Assembly (NCBI RefSeq): GCF_018446385.1
Contig: NC_055999.1
Location: forward strand, 82,599,859 to 82,663,858
Length of the DNA stretch: 64,000 nt
Origin: Zingiber officinale
Taxonomy: Eukaryota > Streptophyta > Magnoliopsida > Zingiberales > Zingiberaceae
Direction: 5' to 3'
In this document: positions 48,370 to 59,317 of the stretch, piece by piece
Position numbering within the stretch: the first letter of the stretch is position 1
Layout: the number at the start of each line of letters is the position of its first letter
Program-made: the position numbers and the translations under genes
Notes under the pieces: model-generated
Seen by the model: only the letters and a program-made list of their open reading frames with translations
What the model was told of the DNA's origin: nothing
The model's database searches: none

Positions 48370-49250
48370 ATCTAGTCAGCCGTGACCTATTGGGACTCCT
48401 CATTGCATAGCATCTGGTCAACTTTGACCTACTGGGACTTCTCTACCAAGTGTCTGGTTAAATCCTTTGATCCACTTGGACTTTTCTCCTCGTGCCAAGT
48501 GTCCGGTCAACCTTGATCCACTTAGACTTACCATCTCGTGTCAAGTATCCGGTCAGCCTTGACCCACTTAGACTTCCAATCACCATATGTCCGGTCAACC
48601 ATTTACCCACATGGACTTTTCTCCTCGTGCCAAGTGTCCGATCAACCTTGATCCACTTAGACTTACCATCTCGTGTCAAGTATCCGGTCAGCCTTGACCC
48701 ACTTAGACTTCCAATCACCAGATGTCCGGTCAACTATTTACCCACATGGACTTTTCTCCTCATGCCAAGTATCAGGTCAATCTTGACCCACTTGGAATTA
48801 CCATCTCGTGCTAAGTGTTCGGTCAGCCTTAACCCACTTGGACTTCCAATCACTAGGTGTCTGGTTAACCATTGATTCACCTAGACTTTCATCTGTCTGG
48901 CTTCACTCACCAAGACTTTCCTAATTGCCTAGCTTCACTCATTAGGGCTTTGCACCTGTCTTCACTTACCAGGATTTTCTCACTGTCTAGCTTCACTCAC
49001 TAGGATTTTCTACCTATCTTCACTCACTAGGATTTTCCAACTGCCTAGCTTCACTCACTAGGGCTTTTTACCTGGCTTCACTCACCAGGATTTTCCATTT
49101 ACCTAGCTTCACTCACTAGGGCTTTCATTTGGATTAACTCACCAAGATTTCTCTTTGCCTAGGTTCACTTGCTAGGACTTTCACCTAGCTTCACTCACCA
49201 AGACTTTCCACACTAAGTGTCTGGTTAACAATGACCCACTTAGATTTTCT
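48370..49250. repeat. Tandem repeats in the LTR: CCGGTCA/TTGACC units and CTTCACTCAC units
   Basis: From 48370 to about 48890 there are units of about 60 bp built around CCGGTCAACCTTGACCCACT, with a higher-order repeat of about 118 bp (48490-48850). From about 48890 to 49210 shorter units of about 27-40 bp repeat AGCTTCACTCACTAGG. The long open frames on both strands here follow from the repeat and are not genes. Confidence 0.85.
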
Positions 49251-49516
49251 TCTTCTACCAACCTTTTCATTAGTCTTACCATTATCTAACCTCCAGTTAG
49301 GACTTCCCAGTCAAGTATCCAGTCAACCTTGATCTACTTAACTCTTCTTTATATCAAACTCGTCAAACCTTGACCAAAGAAGAATTACACCAACAATCTC
49401 CCCAAACAGATAATTACACATGCAATCTCCATATACTGTCAAATATCAAAACTCAAATATCAAGACTCAAGCTTAGTCAAACTGGTCAACCTTGACCTAA
49501 GAAAATTATACCAACA

Positions 49517-50648
49517 GATCCAATTTAATGGCCAACAAAACAATCCCAATAAAAAATGTGTAGAATCATTAAAACTTAGGATGGTACCAATTCTAACGAT
49601 CTTATGCAATCTCACCTATTCTGCTCTGATTCCACCATAAAAGACAATTTCAAATGATCCATGATTGATTTTGTACTTCCAGATCATATGATCATATAAT
49701 CCTATGATCCGAATCATGATTCTACAAACTATATTACATACTATCTAGGCAATCACAACATCATTACAAGATGTATGTACCCAAATAAAACAAAATATTA
49801 ATCTCTTACGAATCTAATGCCTTTAGTTTTTTAGATCCTCAAATCCACCAACCTCATTCATGAGATTCAATACAACAACTTAATTTAAATGGCACATCAA
49901 TCCAAACCTCCAACTCGCTAATCCATTGAGCTCCTCTCCTGTACATTTTTAGATTTTTTTTACCTCAGGCTACGATATAATGGAAGGGTATTAAGTTGTC
50001 ACTCAGACACGTATGGTTCGATCCCCAGCTATGACATATTTGTAAAGATTTTTTTCTCCAATTGGGGTGCTCAACCATGGGATATTGGATTTTTAGGCAA
50101 CCCATCACAAGCGCTTTCTAATTTACCTTAATGGCCAATGAAAAATTTACATAGACCAAATTGGTCTTTCCAAATTTGATGTTACCCCTTTTTTTTTATT
50201 AAGCTCCTCGCATGCTCTAAGTCACCAACCTAATCTAATCTAAGCTCTCAAGCACACAATCTCCAAGATCACCATGTCCACAACTTGACCTCATCATATG
50301 CACTATCCAAATACCTATACACTCGATACATATATCAATACACAAAAATACATCTAACTTAAACCATACAATAACACATCAAGATAACATAGCTAAACCA
50401 ACAATTCTACAATACAAATATATTAATTTCCATTTCTAATACTTGATTTAACTTAAATCATCACCATAATCATTTCCATAAACACATAACATGTGGTTGA
50501 CGTTCAAAAGTAACAGTTAAATAGAGAATATAGTGATCGATCAATTGAGTTTAAGAAGTTAATCTAAATTAATTATGAACTTATCTAATTAAGATAGTTA
50601 GGGTCATCAAGTAGTAAATCAATTGATAATTTTTCTTACTGAAATAGA
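49517..50648. other. AT-rich intergenic DNA, no gene
   Basis: No coding signal. Contains a possible tRNA-derived SINE at about 49960-50150 and, at about 49620-49635, TCTGCTCTGATTCCACCA, which resembles a degraded primer-site region of an old LTR element. Confidence 0.5.
49960..50150 (+). mobile_element. Possible tRNA-derived SINE
   Basis: GGTTCGATCCCCAGC at about 50026-50040 matches the internal pol III B box. A loose A-box-like stretch lies some 45 bp upstream (ATAATGGAAGGGTATTAAG). No clear poly-A/T tail or target duplication was found. Confidence 0.35.
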
Positions 50649-50650
50649 TA

Positions 50651-51893
50651 TAGGGTGTATTTGGTTCAAGGTTATCGTTGATAACCTTAGTAGGTTATCA
50701 ATAAAAATTTTATTTAGTTTAGATAGTGAGTGATTTTCAGTAAATAGTGATTCCTGCCATGTCAACAATTTGAAAATACAATCCGAAATTAGAAAATCTT
50801 AAAGTTTAGGGAGCGTTTGGTTTATATTTTTTTTTGTTGTTTTCTATTTTTATTTTCTGAGAAAATAGAAAATACGTTTGGTTTGTATTTTCTATGTTCG
50901 TTTTTTAGAAAAAGAGAGAGCATTCTCTAAGAAAACAAAAAATATAAAAAAAATTATTTTTCAAAAAATGAAAAAAATATGGTTTTCTGAAAATGAAAAT
51001 GTAAACAAACCAAACGCTCTCTTAAGATTTTTCATGATTTCGAAATTATCAGATTATTATTTCCAAAATTACCCACCCCACGACAAATAGGTGTCTCCCA
51101 CAAGAAGCGGCCTGCCTGCATCCGTCGAAGAGTTCACAGGAGTTGATGCAGTGTCGGAGCAAAACTGCTTGACCAGCAACTCACCCTTTCACTGAGGATC
51201 CTCTCCTTCTTAAGGACTAGCAACTCTCCTTGGCAAAATTTCTCATTGCCGTAGCCTCCATCTCGGGGCCGCCGCTAAGGACCCTCTCCTTCTCGATGAC
51301 TCCGTCGTCGCACTCGCCATCTACCCTAACGGCAACATCGACACCAACCATGACGTTGGCGAGCTTGCAGAGAACACCCCGTTGAGCGCCCTATGCAATC
51401 GCAGTGGCGGCGGGGACAACAATAGTGATAGCAGAGCTTGGCGTAAATGATTCGGATGGATTTTGGTGGTGGAGGAACCACCATCGCCATCCTTCCGGTG
51501 GGTGAGGTTCTACTTGTGGAGGGTGATGCGGACGATGTGGAGAAGAGACGATACACTAACAAAAATTTAAAGATGACCAGTAACAATAATTCAAAGTGGA
51601 CTTTCGATTTTGATTTTTTAATTTAAAAGTGGAATTTAGTTCTTGTTTTTTTAATTTAAACATTAGTTAATTTATTAATCAATTTATAACTTAATAGAAT
51701 AATTTAAATAGATTTTTTCAACCCTAATATTATTTAGGATAATATAATGAATATTAAATTAGATTATAGCATTAAGTAGGTTGAATCAAACAATATTAGG
51801 ATTATATTTTATTTCTATAATCTTAGTTATGTGATTACTTATTAATTACATAGCCAAGATTATATATGATAATTTGAACCAAACTTATTCTTA
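50651..51893. mobile_element. Degenerate inverted-repeat element (MITE-like), about 1.24 kb
   Basis: The left end GGGTGTATTTGGTTCAAGG and the complement of the right end (GAATAAGTTTGGTTCAAAT) are alike over about 20 bp. AT-rich arms flank a GC-rich core (51100-51540) with no intact gene. The flanking triplets are ATA and TTA, compatible with but not proof of a TWA target duplication (PIF/Harbinger). A second MITE is nested inside. Confidence 0.5.
50809..51021. mobile_element. Tourist-like MITE, 213 bp
   Basis: It starts GGGAGCGTTTGGTTT and ends AAACCAAACGCTCTC, a 15-bp inverted repeat with one mismatch. It is flanked by TTA on both sides (50806-50808, 51022-51024), the PIF/Harbinger target duplication. 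Non-coding. Confidence 0.85.
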
Positions 51894-52149
51894 GAATTCG
51901 GATCCTCTATCCCTACAATTCCTTGTCCACATGTCCCACTCATCATCTTTAGCCCACCGTTTCAATCAGAACTATACCTTGAGGAGAAGGTGCACCGAGA
52001 GGGATTATCGCTGGTGCAATCGGCACCAGAATCCGGTCGGATCTTAGCAGGAGCTCTAATCGACAGAGAAGAAAAGTATGCTTAGATCCGTCGGATTCCA
52101 GTGTCGATCGTGCTGGCGCTAGAAATTCAGTTCTGTGTAAATCCCCTGT
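51894..52149. other. Unassigned DNA between MITE and copia LTR
   Basis: No open frame of note. Contains an imperfect mirrored pair of GCGCC/GGCACC-type blocks (GGTGCAATCGGCACCAGAATCCGG near 52013 and GATCCGTCGGATTCCAGTG near 52086). No identity assigned. Confidence 0.35.
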
Positions 52150-53924
52150 ACAAAAATTTGTACGAGCATAGAACCTTTCCTAGCAACCCACATGCTCGAT
52201 CAGACATGTGTTTGATCAATCAAGCAAGTTCTTGATTGATCAAAGCGTACCTTGATTAAAGCACAAGATTGTTGGCCTCTTGTGTTGGTGTTCAGGATCT
52301 ATACAAAGAAAAACAAACTAATTGTGCTGCGGAATAAGAACTAGTTGTACCTTTCCTTGTATGCTAAGACCTCTTGATCTTCTGCTGTATTTCTCTCCTC
52401 TTCTTGGACATCGTGTGGGCAACGATCTACCAAGACAAAACTCCCAAACCTCTTCTTCCTTTCCAAGCCGCCTACCACCAAAAAATGCAAAGCAAAAAAG
52501 GGGCACCTTCTTCTTCTTCTTTTCCTCCAAACTGTCGGCCACCTAGGTGCTTCTTCTCTTCTTTTTCTTCTCCTCCAAGCCCTGGCCACCAAGGGGAGAT
52601 GGAGCACCGACCCTAGAGGGAAGAAAGGGAGGAAGAAAGGGATGTGGGGTGCCGACCCTAGAGGAAAAAAAGGAGAAAAAGATGTGGGGTGCTGGCCCTA
52701 GAGAAAAAGACAGGTTGTTGAGTTGTGGAGAAAAACAAAACTTATCACTTATGTTGTTGTAGCACAACCTCCTCTCCTTTTATAACCCATGGCGCCAGAT
52801 AAAAAAAGGAGAAAAATTAACAGATTTTTTTAGAATTCTGTTGAGAAAAAAATCTCCCTTTTATAACTCCCCTTTTTTTTCTTTTTCCTTTTTTTTCTTT
52901 TATTGTGGTCGGCCCCTTGCTTGGGCACCAAGCAAGGATGTGGCCAGCCGCTTTCTTGAGTAGGAAGCAAAAATAAAACAGGTGAATGCGAGGCTTTATA
53001 GAGGCTACAACAGGGATCGAGAGGAGGAATTGGTTTTGGCCTCCTGATGGACTTGAGCTTCCTGTGTTCGACCCGAACACCCAATTCAAGTTCATCAATA
53101 ATAACTCATACCATTAAATGATCATTATTGAACTATCGGACCAATCTCATATTACAATATGGGTTCCTACTTATCATGAGTGCATTAATCTCCCTGTGTT
53201 TAAGATATCGTATGTCCGTTAATTAAATAAGTTACTGACAACTCATTTAATTAACATCTGACTCCAAGAGTAGTACCACTCAACTTTATTATCATGTCGG
53301 ACTAAATACACCTGCAGAGTTTACACGATAATCCTTATAAGCTCCTCAAGGGGGCATTATCAACATAAATAAATAGGACACAGTTTTCCTTTATAATCAA
53401 CAACACACCATATAAATAGTACTATTTTCCAACTCATCGGGCTTATTGATTTAATGAATAAATCTCACCCATTGATAAGTTAAAGAAATAAATACTAAGT
53501 ATACGTGCTTGTTATTATATAGGAATTAAGAGGGCGCACATCCATAATAATAGAGGTTTTGTTCTTTTATATAGTAAGTATAAATCGAACAACCTTAAAT
53601 GGTCCTACTCAATACACACATAGTGTACTAGTATAATTTTATAGACAAGACAAACTAATACCAAATTACACTACAACCGTTCCAATGGTTTGTCCCTATC
53701 CATCTTGGTTATGAGCTACTATTTATAATTTATAAGGAGCCAATAACATGATCTTCTGTGTGCCACCACACACCATGTTATTTATAATATAAATTAAATG
53801 GACAACTGCATCGACATATATATAAATATAAAATGCATACATTTAACCAAAGTGATTTTCATTTTAAAATATCTCAAAAACAGATATTCATACAAAAGCT
53901 AGGCTTATAGTATAAATCCCAACA
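52150..53924 (-). mobile_element. Copia 3' LTR (minus), outer end truncated
   Basis: On the minus strand the LTR starts TGTTGGGATTTATAC at 53924, directly after the purine tract AGTGGGAGAT. It is homologous throughout to the interrupted LTR at 5331-6284 plus 21595-22950. It supplies the empty-site version of the CACTA target (about 52911-52935). The last roughly 40 bases before CCAACA, present at 22955-22995, are not found here. Confidence 0.82.
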
Positions 53925-53944
53925 ATCTCCCACTTATATTAAAA

Positions 53945-55927
53945 GACTATGCTACCATATATGCTGTCATACATCTAATTCTCATCCTCTCAACATGCCC
54001 ATCAAAAGCTCTCACCGGAAGGGCCTTAGTGAAAGGATCTGCCAGGTTATCTGCTGATGCAATCTTGGCGATAACAACTTCTCCTCGCTTTATGATATCT
54101 CGTATCAGGTGATACTTGTGCTGAATGTGTTTACTTACCTTATGGGCTCGTGGTTCCTTCGAGTTTGCTACTGAACCACTATTATCACAATAAATTGTGA
54201 TAATTTTGGGCAAACCAGGAATCACATCTAAGTCCATCAAAAAGTTTCTGAGCCATACAACTTCTTTGGTTGCCTTAGAGGCTGCCACATACTCAGTTTC
54301 CATGGTGGAGTCCGAAACGTATTTCTGCTTAATACTCCTTCATGTTATGGCTCCACCTCCCAAAGTAAACACATAACCTGAGGTTGACTTACTATTGTCC
54401 CTATCTGATTGGAAGTCAGAATCTGTGTAACCCGCAGGGAGCAAATCATCTGCCTGGTAAACCAGCATATATTTTTTAGTCCTTTTCAGGTACTTTAATA
54501 TATGTTTTACGGCAGTCCAATGCCCCTATCCTAGGTTACTTTGATATCTGCTAACCATGCCCATGACAAAATAGATATCTAGTCTCGTACATAGCATCGC
54601 ATACATTAGGCTTCCTACAGCCGAAGCATAAGGAACTGCCTTCATCTCTTCTATCTCCTTTGATATTTTAGGACACATCTCTTTAGATAAAGGTACTCCG
54701 TGCCAAAAAGATAGAAAACCTTTCTTGGAGTTTTGCATGCTAAAACGAGCTAGGATAGTATCGATATATGAAGCTTGGGATAAGCACAACATCCTTTTCT
54801 TGCAATCCCTTATTACTTTGATCCCAAGAATATATCCATATTCTCCCAAGTCCTTCATATCAAACTGCTTGGACAACCATACCCTTACGTCTGACAACAC
54901 TTTGACATTGTTGGCAATGAGCAAAATGTCATCTACGTATAGTACAAGAAATATCACCACGTTTCTGTCACTTTTCTTGTATACACAAGACTCATCCGGA
55001 CACTGAATGAATCCATAAGACTGGATTACTTCATCAAATCGGATGTTCCAAGATCTCGAAGCTTGCTTCAGTCCATAAATGGACTGATTGAGCTTGCATA
55101 CAAGATGCTCTTTGCCCTTCGTAATGAATCCCTCTGGTTGCTTCATATAGATGTTTTCTTCAAGACTTCTGTTAAGGAAATCTGTCTTGACATCCATTTG
55201 CCAAACCTTATAATCCATATGAGCAGCAATAGATAAAAGAATCTGGATAGACTTGAGCATGACTACCGGCAAAAATGTTTCCTCATAATTGATTCCCTCT
55301 TTCTGAGTATACCCCTTTGCAACAAGCCTCGCTTTAAAGGTTTCCACCTTCCCGTCTGTCCCTCTTTTCCTTTTGTAGACCCATTTACATTCAATGGCTT
55401 TTACATCATTTGGTGGTTCTACAAGCACCTAGACTGGATTAGAATACATAGATTCTATTTCAAATTTCATTGCACTTTTCCAAGATGCTGCATCTTTATC
55501 TTGGAGTGTTTCATCATATGTCCAGGGATCAGGTTCATGTTCACCAGGGATCAAGTCCGAAGACTCTCTCAAAAATATGAATCTATTAGTTTGTCGAACA
55601 ACCCTCCCACTGCGACGAGGCACTACCTATAATTGTGCATCATTTGTGACACGTGTTGCAGTTTCTTGTGGTATCTCATCTTGTACCATTGGTACTAAAT
55701 TAACGTGTCCTCTCTTATTTCCTCAAGAACAATTTTACTCATGAGCTTGTGGTTCATTACATAATCCTCTTCTAAAAATCGAGCATTGGTGCTAACAATG
55801 ACCTTCTGATCTTTGGGGCTATAAAACAAACCACTTTTCGTTCCTTTAGAATAACCCAAAAACAAGTGAACTTCTGTACGTGACTCCAACTTATCAGCAT
55901 CTCCCTTCAGCACATTTGCTAGACTAC
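53945..55927 (-). pseudogene. Copia pol: integrase end, RT, RNase H, decayed
   Basis: In minus order: the integrase tail (VHLFLGYSKGTKSGLFYSP), a linker (PRRSGRVVRQTNRF), RT (ECKWVYKRKRGTDGKVETFK, QMDVKTDFLNRSLEENIYM, LYVDDILLIANN), then RNase H (EYVAASKATKEVVWLRNFL, YCDNSGSVANSKEP, DNLADPFTKALP). Stops are TAG at 55429-55431 (tryptophan expected), TAG at 54526-54528 (glutamine expected) and TGA at 54340-54342 (tryptophan expected). A frame change lies near 55690 and another stop at about 55624. Gag, protease and most of integrase are cut off by the LTR at 55928. Non-functional. Confidence 0.9.
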
Positions 55928-57746
55928 TGATAACCATGATTTTGCTACATTATTTTAATTCATAATGCATGTTTTTAATGGTTTATTCATAGCTTAATCT
56001 CACATTTACATCATATTTCATAATTACATGTGATCTTGGACTTAATTATAAATTAGCCTATTATCATGGTATTTGATGCTAATATTTAATTGTTATTTTA
56101 TAGGCATCAAAAGGGTCATGGACCCGATCAAATCAGACCACATTTGGGCTCAAATCTAGGGTTAAATGAGGCGATCAAGCTTTGGATTGATTTGGACCGT
56201 CCATTGAAGATTGGAGAGATCTGAGCCATCCGTCAAGCATCTAGTCCATTCAACCTAATGAGGAGCAGATCTGGACCGTAGATGAAGATCGGTACTGTTG
56301 GATCGGATTTTAGGCTATTTTCCAGGGTTGATCAAGCTTCGAGAATTCTCAGCCGTCCGATCAGATTTGGGAGAGTTTAAATGCCGCGAGAAGCTACAGT
56401 GTACAGGGGCTCGGTTGTTCGCTATTTTTCCACTGTAGCTTCTTCTTCTCCGCAGCGACGGTCGAGTTCCCATTCCTCAAATTAGATCCGGTTCTTCTTC
56501 TTCTTCAACGACGACGATCTCGAGCTGCCGGCGTTCATCTTCCGGTGATCAGAGAGCTTGAGGGAGGTTTCTCGATCACGCTTTGGGTTTTGTTTCATCA
56601 CCGCATACCCGGTTGAGGGAGGTTTCCCGATCGGCGTTATTCGCATCCACCATAGCTTAAGGGAGGTTTCCTGGATGCTACTGATTTCTTTCCGATCTTC
56701 ATTCCGCAACGAGGTTAAGTAGATCTGATCAATTGACTTAGCTTTGCAAATCATAGAATCTTTGCTCTGTTTCTTTGACCGATGAGATTACCAGGCGGGC
56801 GTGAGCTTGAAGGGAGGTTTCCCAGAGCTAGGAACGTTCTCTGGTGATAGTTGGAAGCTTGGTTGATTGTAGTTGGGTGTTTGATAAGAGGTTTCCAAGA
56901 GCACCTTTGTTTACAGCAGAGTGGAGAAGTTTGAGTTTGGGATTTGGGTTGTGGAATGTTAGGGTTTAGTTTACTTGATCTTTATCTTTGATTTGTTCAT
57001 CATCTTGCTCAGATCTGAAGATCTGATATATAGATTGCCCGATATTCTTTGTTTAGCAATTCTTACTTCAGTCTCTGTTTGAATGTACTTCTGCAAATAT
57101 GTTCTTAATATTTTTACTTGCAATTTCATTTTTATTTGATTTAGTACAACCCAGATCTTGTGTATCTACTTGATGATTTGTAATTTTTGTTCAGTTTGAA
57201 TCTGAAATTCTGTTTACTGCTAGAAGATTAGTTTGGTTATTTTGTTAGCAATTTGGTGCTTAAGACAATCAATCTTTGTGACTATGATCTTGTCTAGTGT
57301 TGGATGCTTAATCTGATGTTTGGATTGTTTACCTCTATTCTTTGTTATTGAGAATGAACTTCTGAGTTTAATTGTTAACTGTGATTGAGAATAGACAATA
57401 AGGAAATTAAATTGTTTGATTTAATGGTGCATTAGAATTCAAATTTAATTGATGCTAATTTGCTAAAATAAGATGATCATGTTTGAGGAGATCAACCTTT
57501 CTTGGATCAGCACTTGATCATATTAGATTAATTCAATTTGAATTGCAAGTTAAATGGAAGTGCTAAGTTGACTTTGTTGATGTAATAATTCAATTTGAAT
57601 CAATTCTAGGATATGTATATATTTACTAATTAATCCTTGGAAAAATACGACTTGGGACTCCTTACTACAACATTTGTCTTAATTTCAATGAGTTTTAATT
57701 TTAATTAATTTGGAGCGCCTCGTGACATGCAAAAAGACCGACACCA
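55928..57746 (+). mobile_element. 5' LTR of a pol-less LTR element at the right edge
   Basis: It starts TGATAACCATGATTTTGC and ends GACCGACACCA, followed by a primer site. The first 220 bases are nearly identical to 63776-64000, the second LTR. The LTR inserted into the integrase region of the copia element. A GC-richer middle (56380-56900) carries four to five copies of a GGGAGGTTTC motif; no gene is seen. Confidence 0.85.
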
Positions 57747-57751
57747 AATTT

Positions 57752-57769
57752 TGGCGCCGTTGTCGGAGA
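57752..57769 (+). other. Primer-binding site (tRNA-Asp type)
   Basis: TGGCGCCGTTGTCGGAGA lies five bases after the LTR end. It matches, with two changes, the TGGCGCCGTTGCCGGGGA string used by plant Athila and Tat/Ogre-type gypsy elements. Confidence 0.8.
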
Positions 57770-58001
57770 GCAACTAACTAGTAGTGTGTGTTTATTTTAG
57801 ATTGTGCATTACATTGATTGATTTTATTGTTAGTATCTTTCTTGATTTGATTACTTATTCTTTTTGTATTTTCATGTTGGTTTATTCTTGAATTTTTAAG
57901 TGCTTTACTGTTCACAATTTCATGAGTATGAAACTTTATGCTTTTGAGTCTTCTAACATTGATTTTTAGTGTTGTAGTGAAGAACAGGAGATTTCTTTAG
58001 C

Positions 58002-59317
58002 ATGGATCCATATTTTCAGAATTTTGGAGGTGGAATGGAGAATCAGTATTTTCATCCTGAGTATCAAATTTACCTAAACATGGATCAACAAAATAGGTAT
58101 GAATCATTTTCAAATGGTTTTAATGCTAATTGGGTGGATAATTCATGTTTCAGGTATGAAAATGCACAAGGACCATTTATTGAGCCATATCCAGCCTACC
58201 AGAATTCATATGGATTTCAAGAGGTTTCAACAAATTTTATGCCACAACCTTTTCAACAAAATGACCCTCAGATGGATGAGTCAACATGAAAACTCAGGGA
58301 GATTATGCAACAAATGAGTGAGCATCAAGAGCAGCAATTCTCAAGGATACAGAACATACAGTTACAATTAGATCAAATTGCATCATCCATCAATCAACTG
58401 TAAGCACAAAACTCCAGTGGAGAGATGGAAAGTAGTGATTCTGTCAGGCCTGACCCTACTTCTATCACTTCACATGATTTTTCTAGTATTTTTGTGATAA
58501 TGATGTAATTATACAAATTTCTGATCCTAATGATTTTGTTGTTGAAGATGTTGTTAGTGATTCAGGTTCTGAACATATTTTTGAAGATGATTTAAGTGTA
58601 GGGGAATGCTTACTGGAAGCATTACCTCCAGAATCACCAAGAACTGAAGATGTAAGTGTAGGGACTTGTGCTATGGAGCCAAGCACCCAAGAATCACTAC
58701 ATGAGGATGAACATTCATCAGAACCAGAGCTTGAGCTATTAATTGATGAAAAGGAGGTAACAATCACCACTCCAGGTACCTCTCAAGATGACAAGGTTAG
58801 TGATTTTTGTGATTTTTCAGAAAATTCAATAGAGGTACCATTTGTTGATTTTATTAGTTGTGATTCATTTCTTGACATATTTCCTATCCACACTAATATT
58901 CTCCTATTTTCTTCTTATCCCATATGCGTATGGGAGGCGTTTCCTTTTATTGATGTTGTAGAAGAATACAAGCTTCTAGAGTGGATGCTTGAACTGAATC
59001 ACCTCAGACCTCCGAAAAGAATTTGGAAAAGAAAAATGAAGAATAAAAAGAATTTTAGTAGAACAACGATTACTCCATTTCCGGCGTGGATTCTTTTGCT
59101 AAATCTTCTTCGACCACCAAAATTTAAGGGGAGTTGGTTCCAATTTCGTTTTCTTTTGCATTTTAATTCATGCTTTGTTAATAAATTCTTTTTATGCATT
59201 TCTTTAGTTACATACTTTGCATTTTACATTTTACTTCCACACTTTGCTTTCATATTTTACATTTTGTTAGTACATAGCCTTTTCATTTTGAATAAATTCT
59301 TCATGAGAATTTTCTAA
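58002..59317 (+). pseudogene. Unrecognised internal ORF of the pol-less LTR element, broken
   Basis: From ATG 58002 the frame reads MDPYFQNFGGGMENQYFHPE with many Tyr, Phe, Asn and Gln residues to a TGA at 58287-58289. It continues in frame as a Gln-rich coiled-coil-like stretch (MQQMSEHQEQQFSRIQNIQL) to a TAA near 58402, then to another stop at about 58506. After a frame change an acidic region follows (VVEDVVSDSGSEHIFEDD, HEDEHSSEPELELLIDEK), then a hydrophobic and basic part (EEYKLLEWMLELNHLRPPKR, IWKRKMKNKK). No zinc knuckle, protease or RT motif is visible. Position suggests a gag-like or accessory protein; that is inference. I do not recognise the family. Confidence 0.5.

Larger units (their letters stand above)
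47468..49516 (-). mobile_element. 5' LTR (about 2 kb) of the gag-bearing minus-strand element
   Basis: On the minus strand it starts TGTTGGTATAATTTTC and ends TATCCCAACA, so the termini TGTTGG and CCAACA are complementary; the primer site follows. A second, equally good start (TGTTGGTGTAATTCTTC, preceded by the purine-rich GGGGAGAT) lies 117 bp inside at 49399. The LTR contains an AATCGATTA cluster (47930-48330) and tandem repeats (48370-49250). Confidence 0.75.

Noticed and set aside
48458..48875. 127-codon plus-strand and 91-codon minus-strand repetitive frames
   Set aside because: Both are translations of the 118-bp tandem repeat in the LTR; no start context or domain supports a protein.
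50026..50040. A functional tRNA gene at the GGTTCGATCCCC motif
   Set aside because: No acceptor stem or anticodon arm can be folded around it; at most it is a SINE head.
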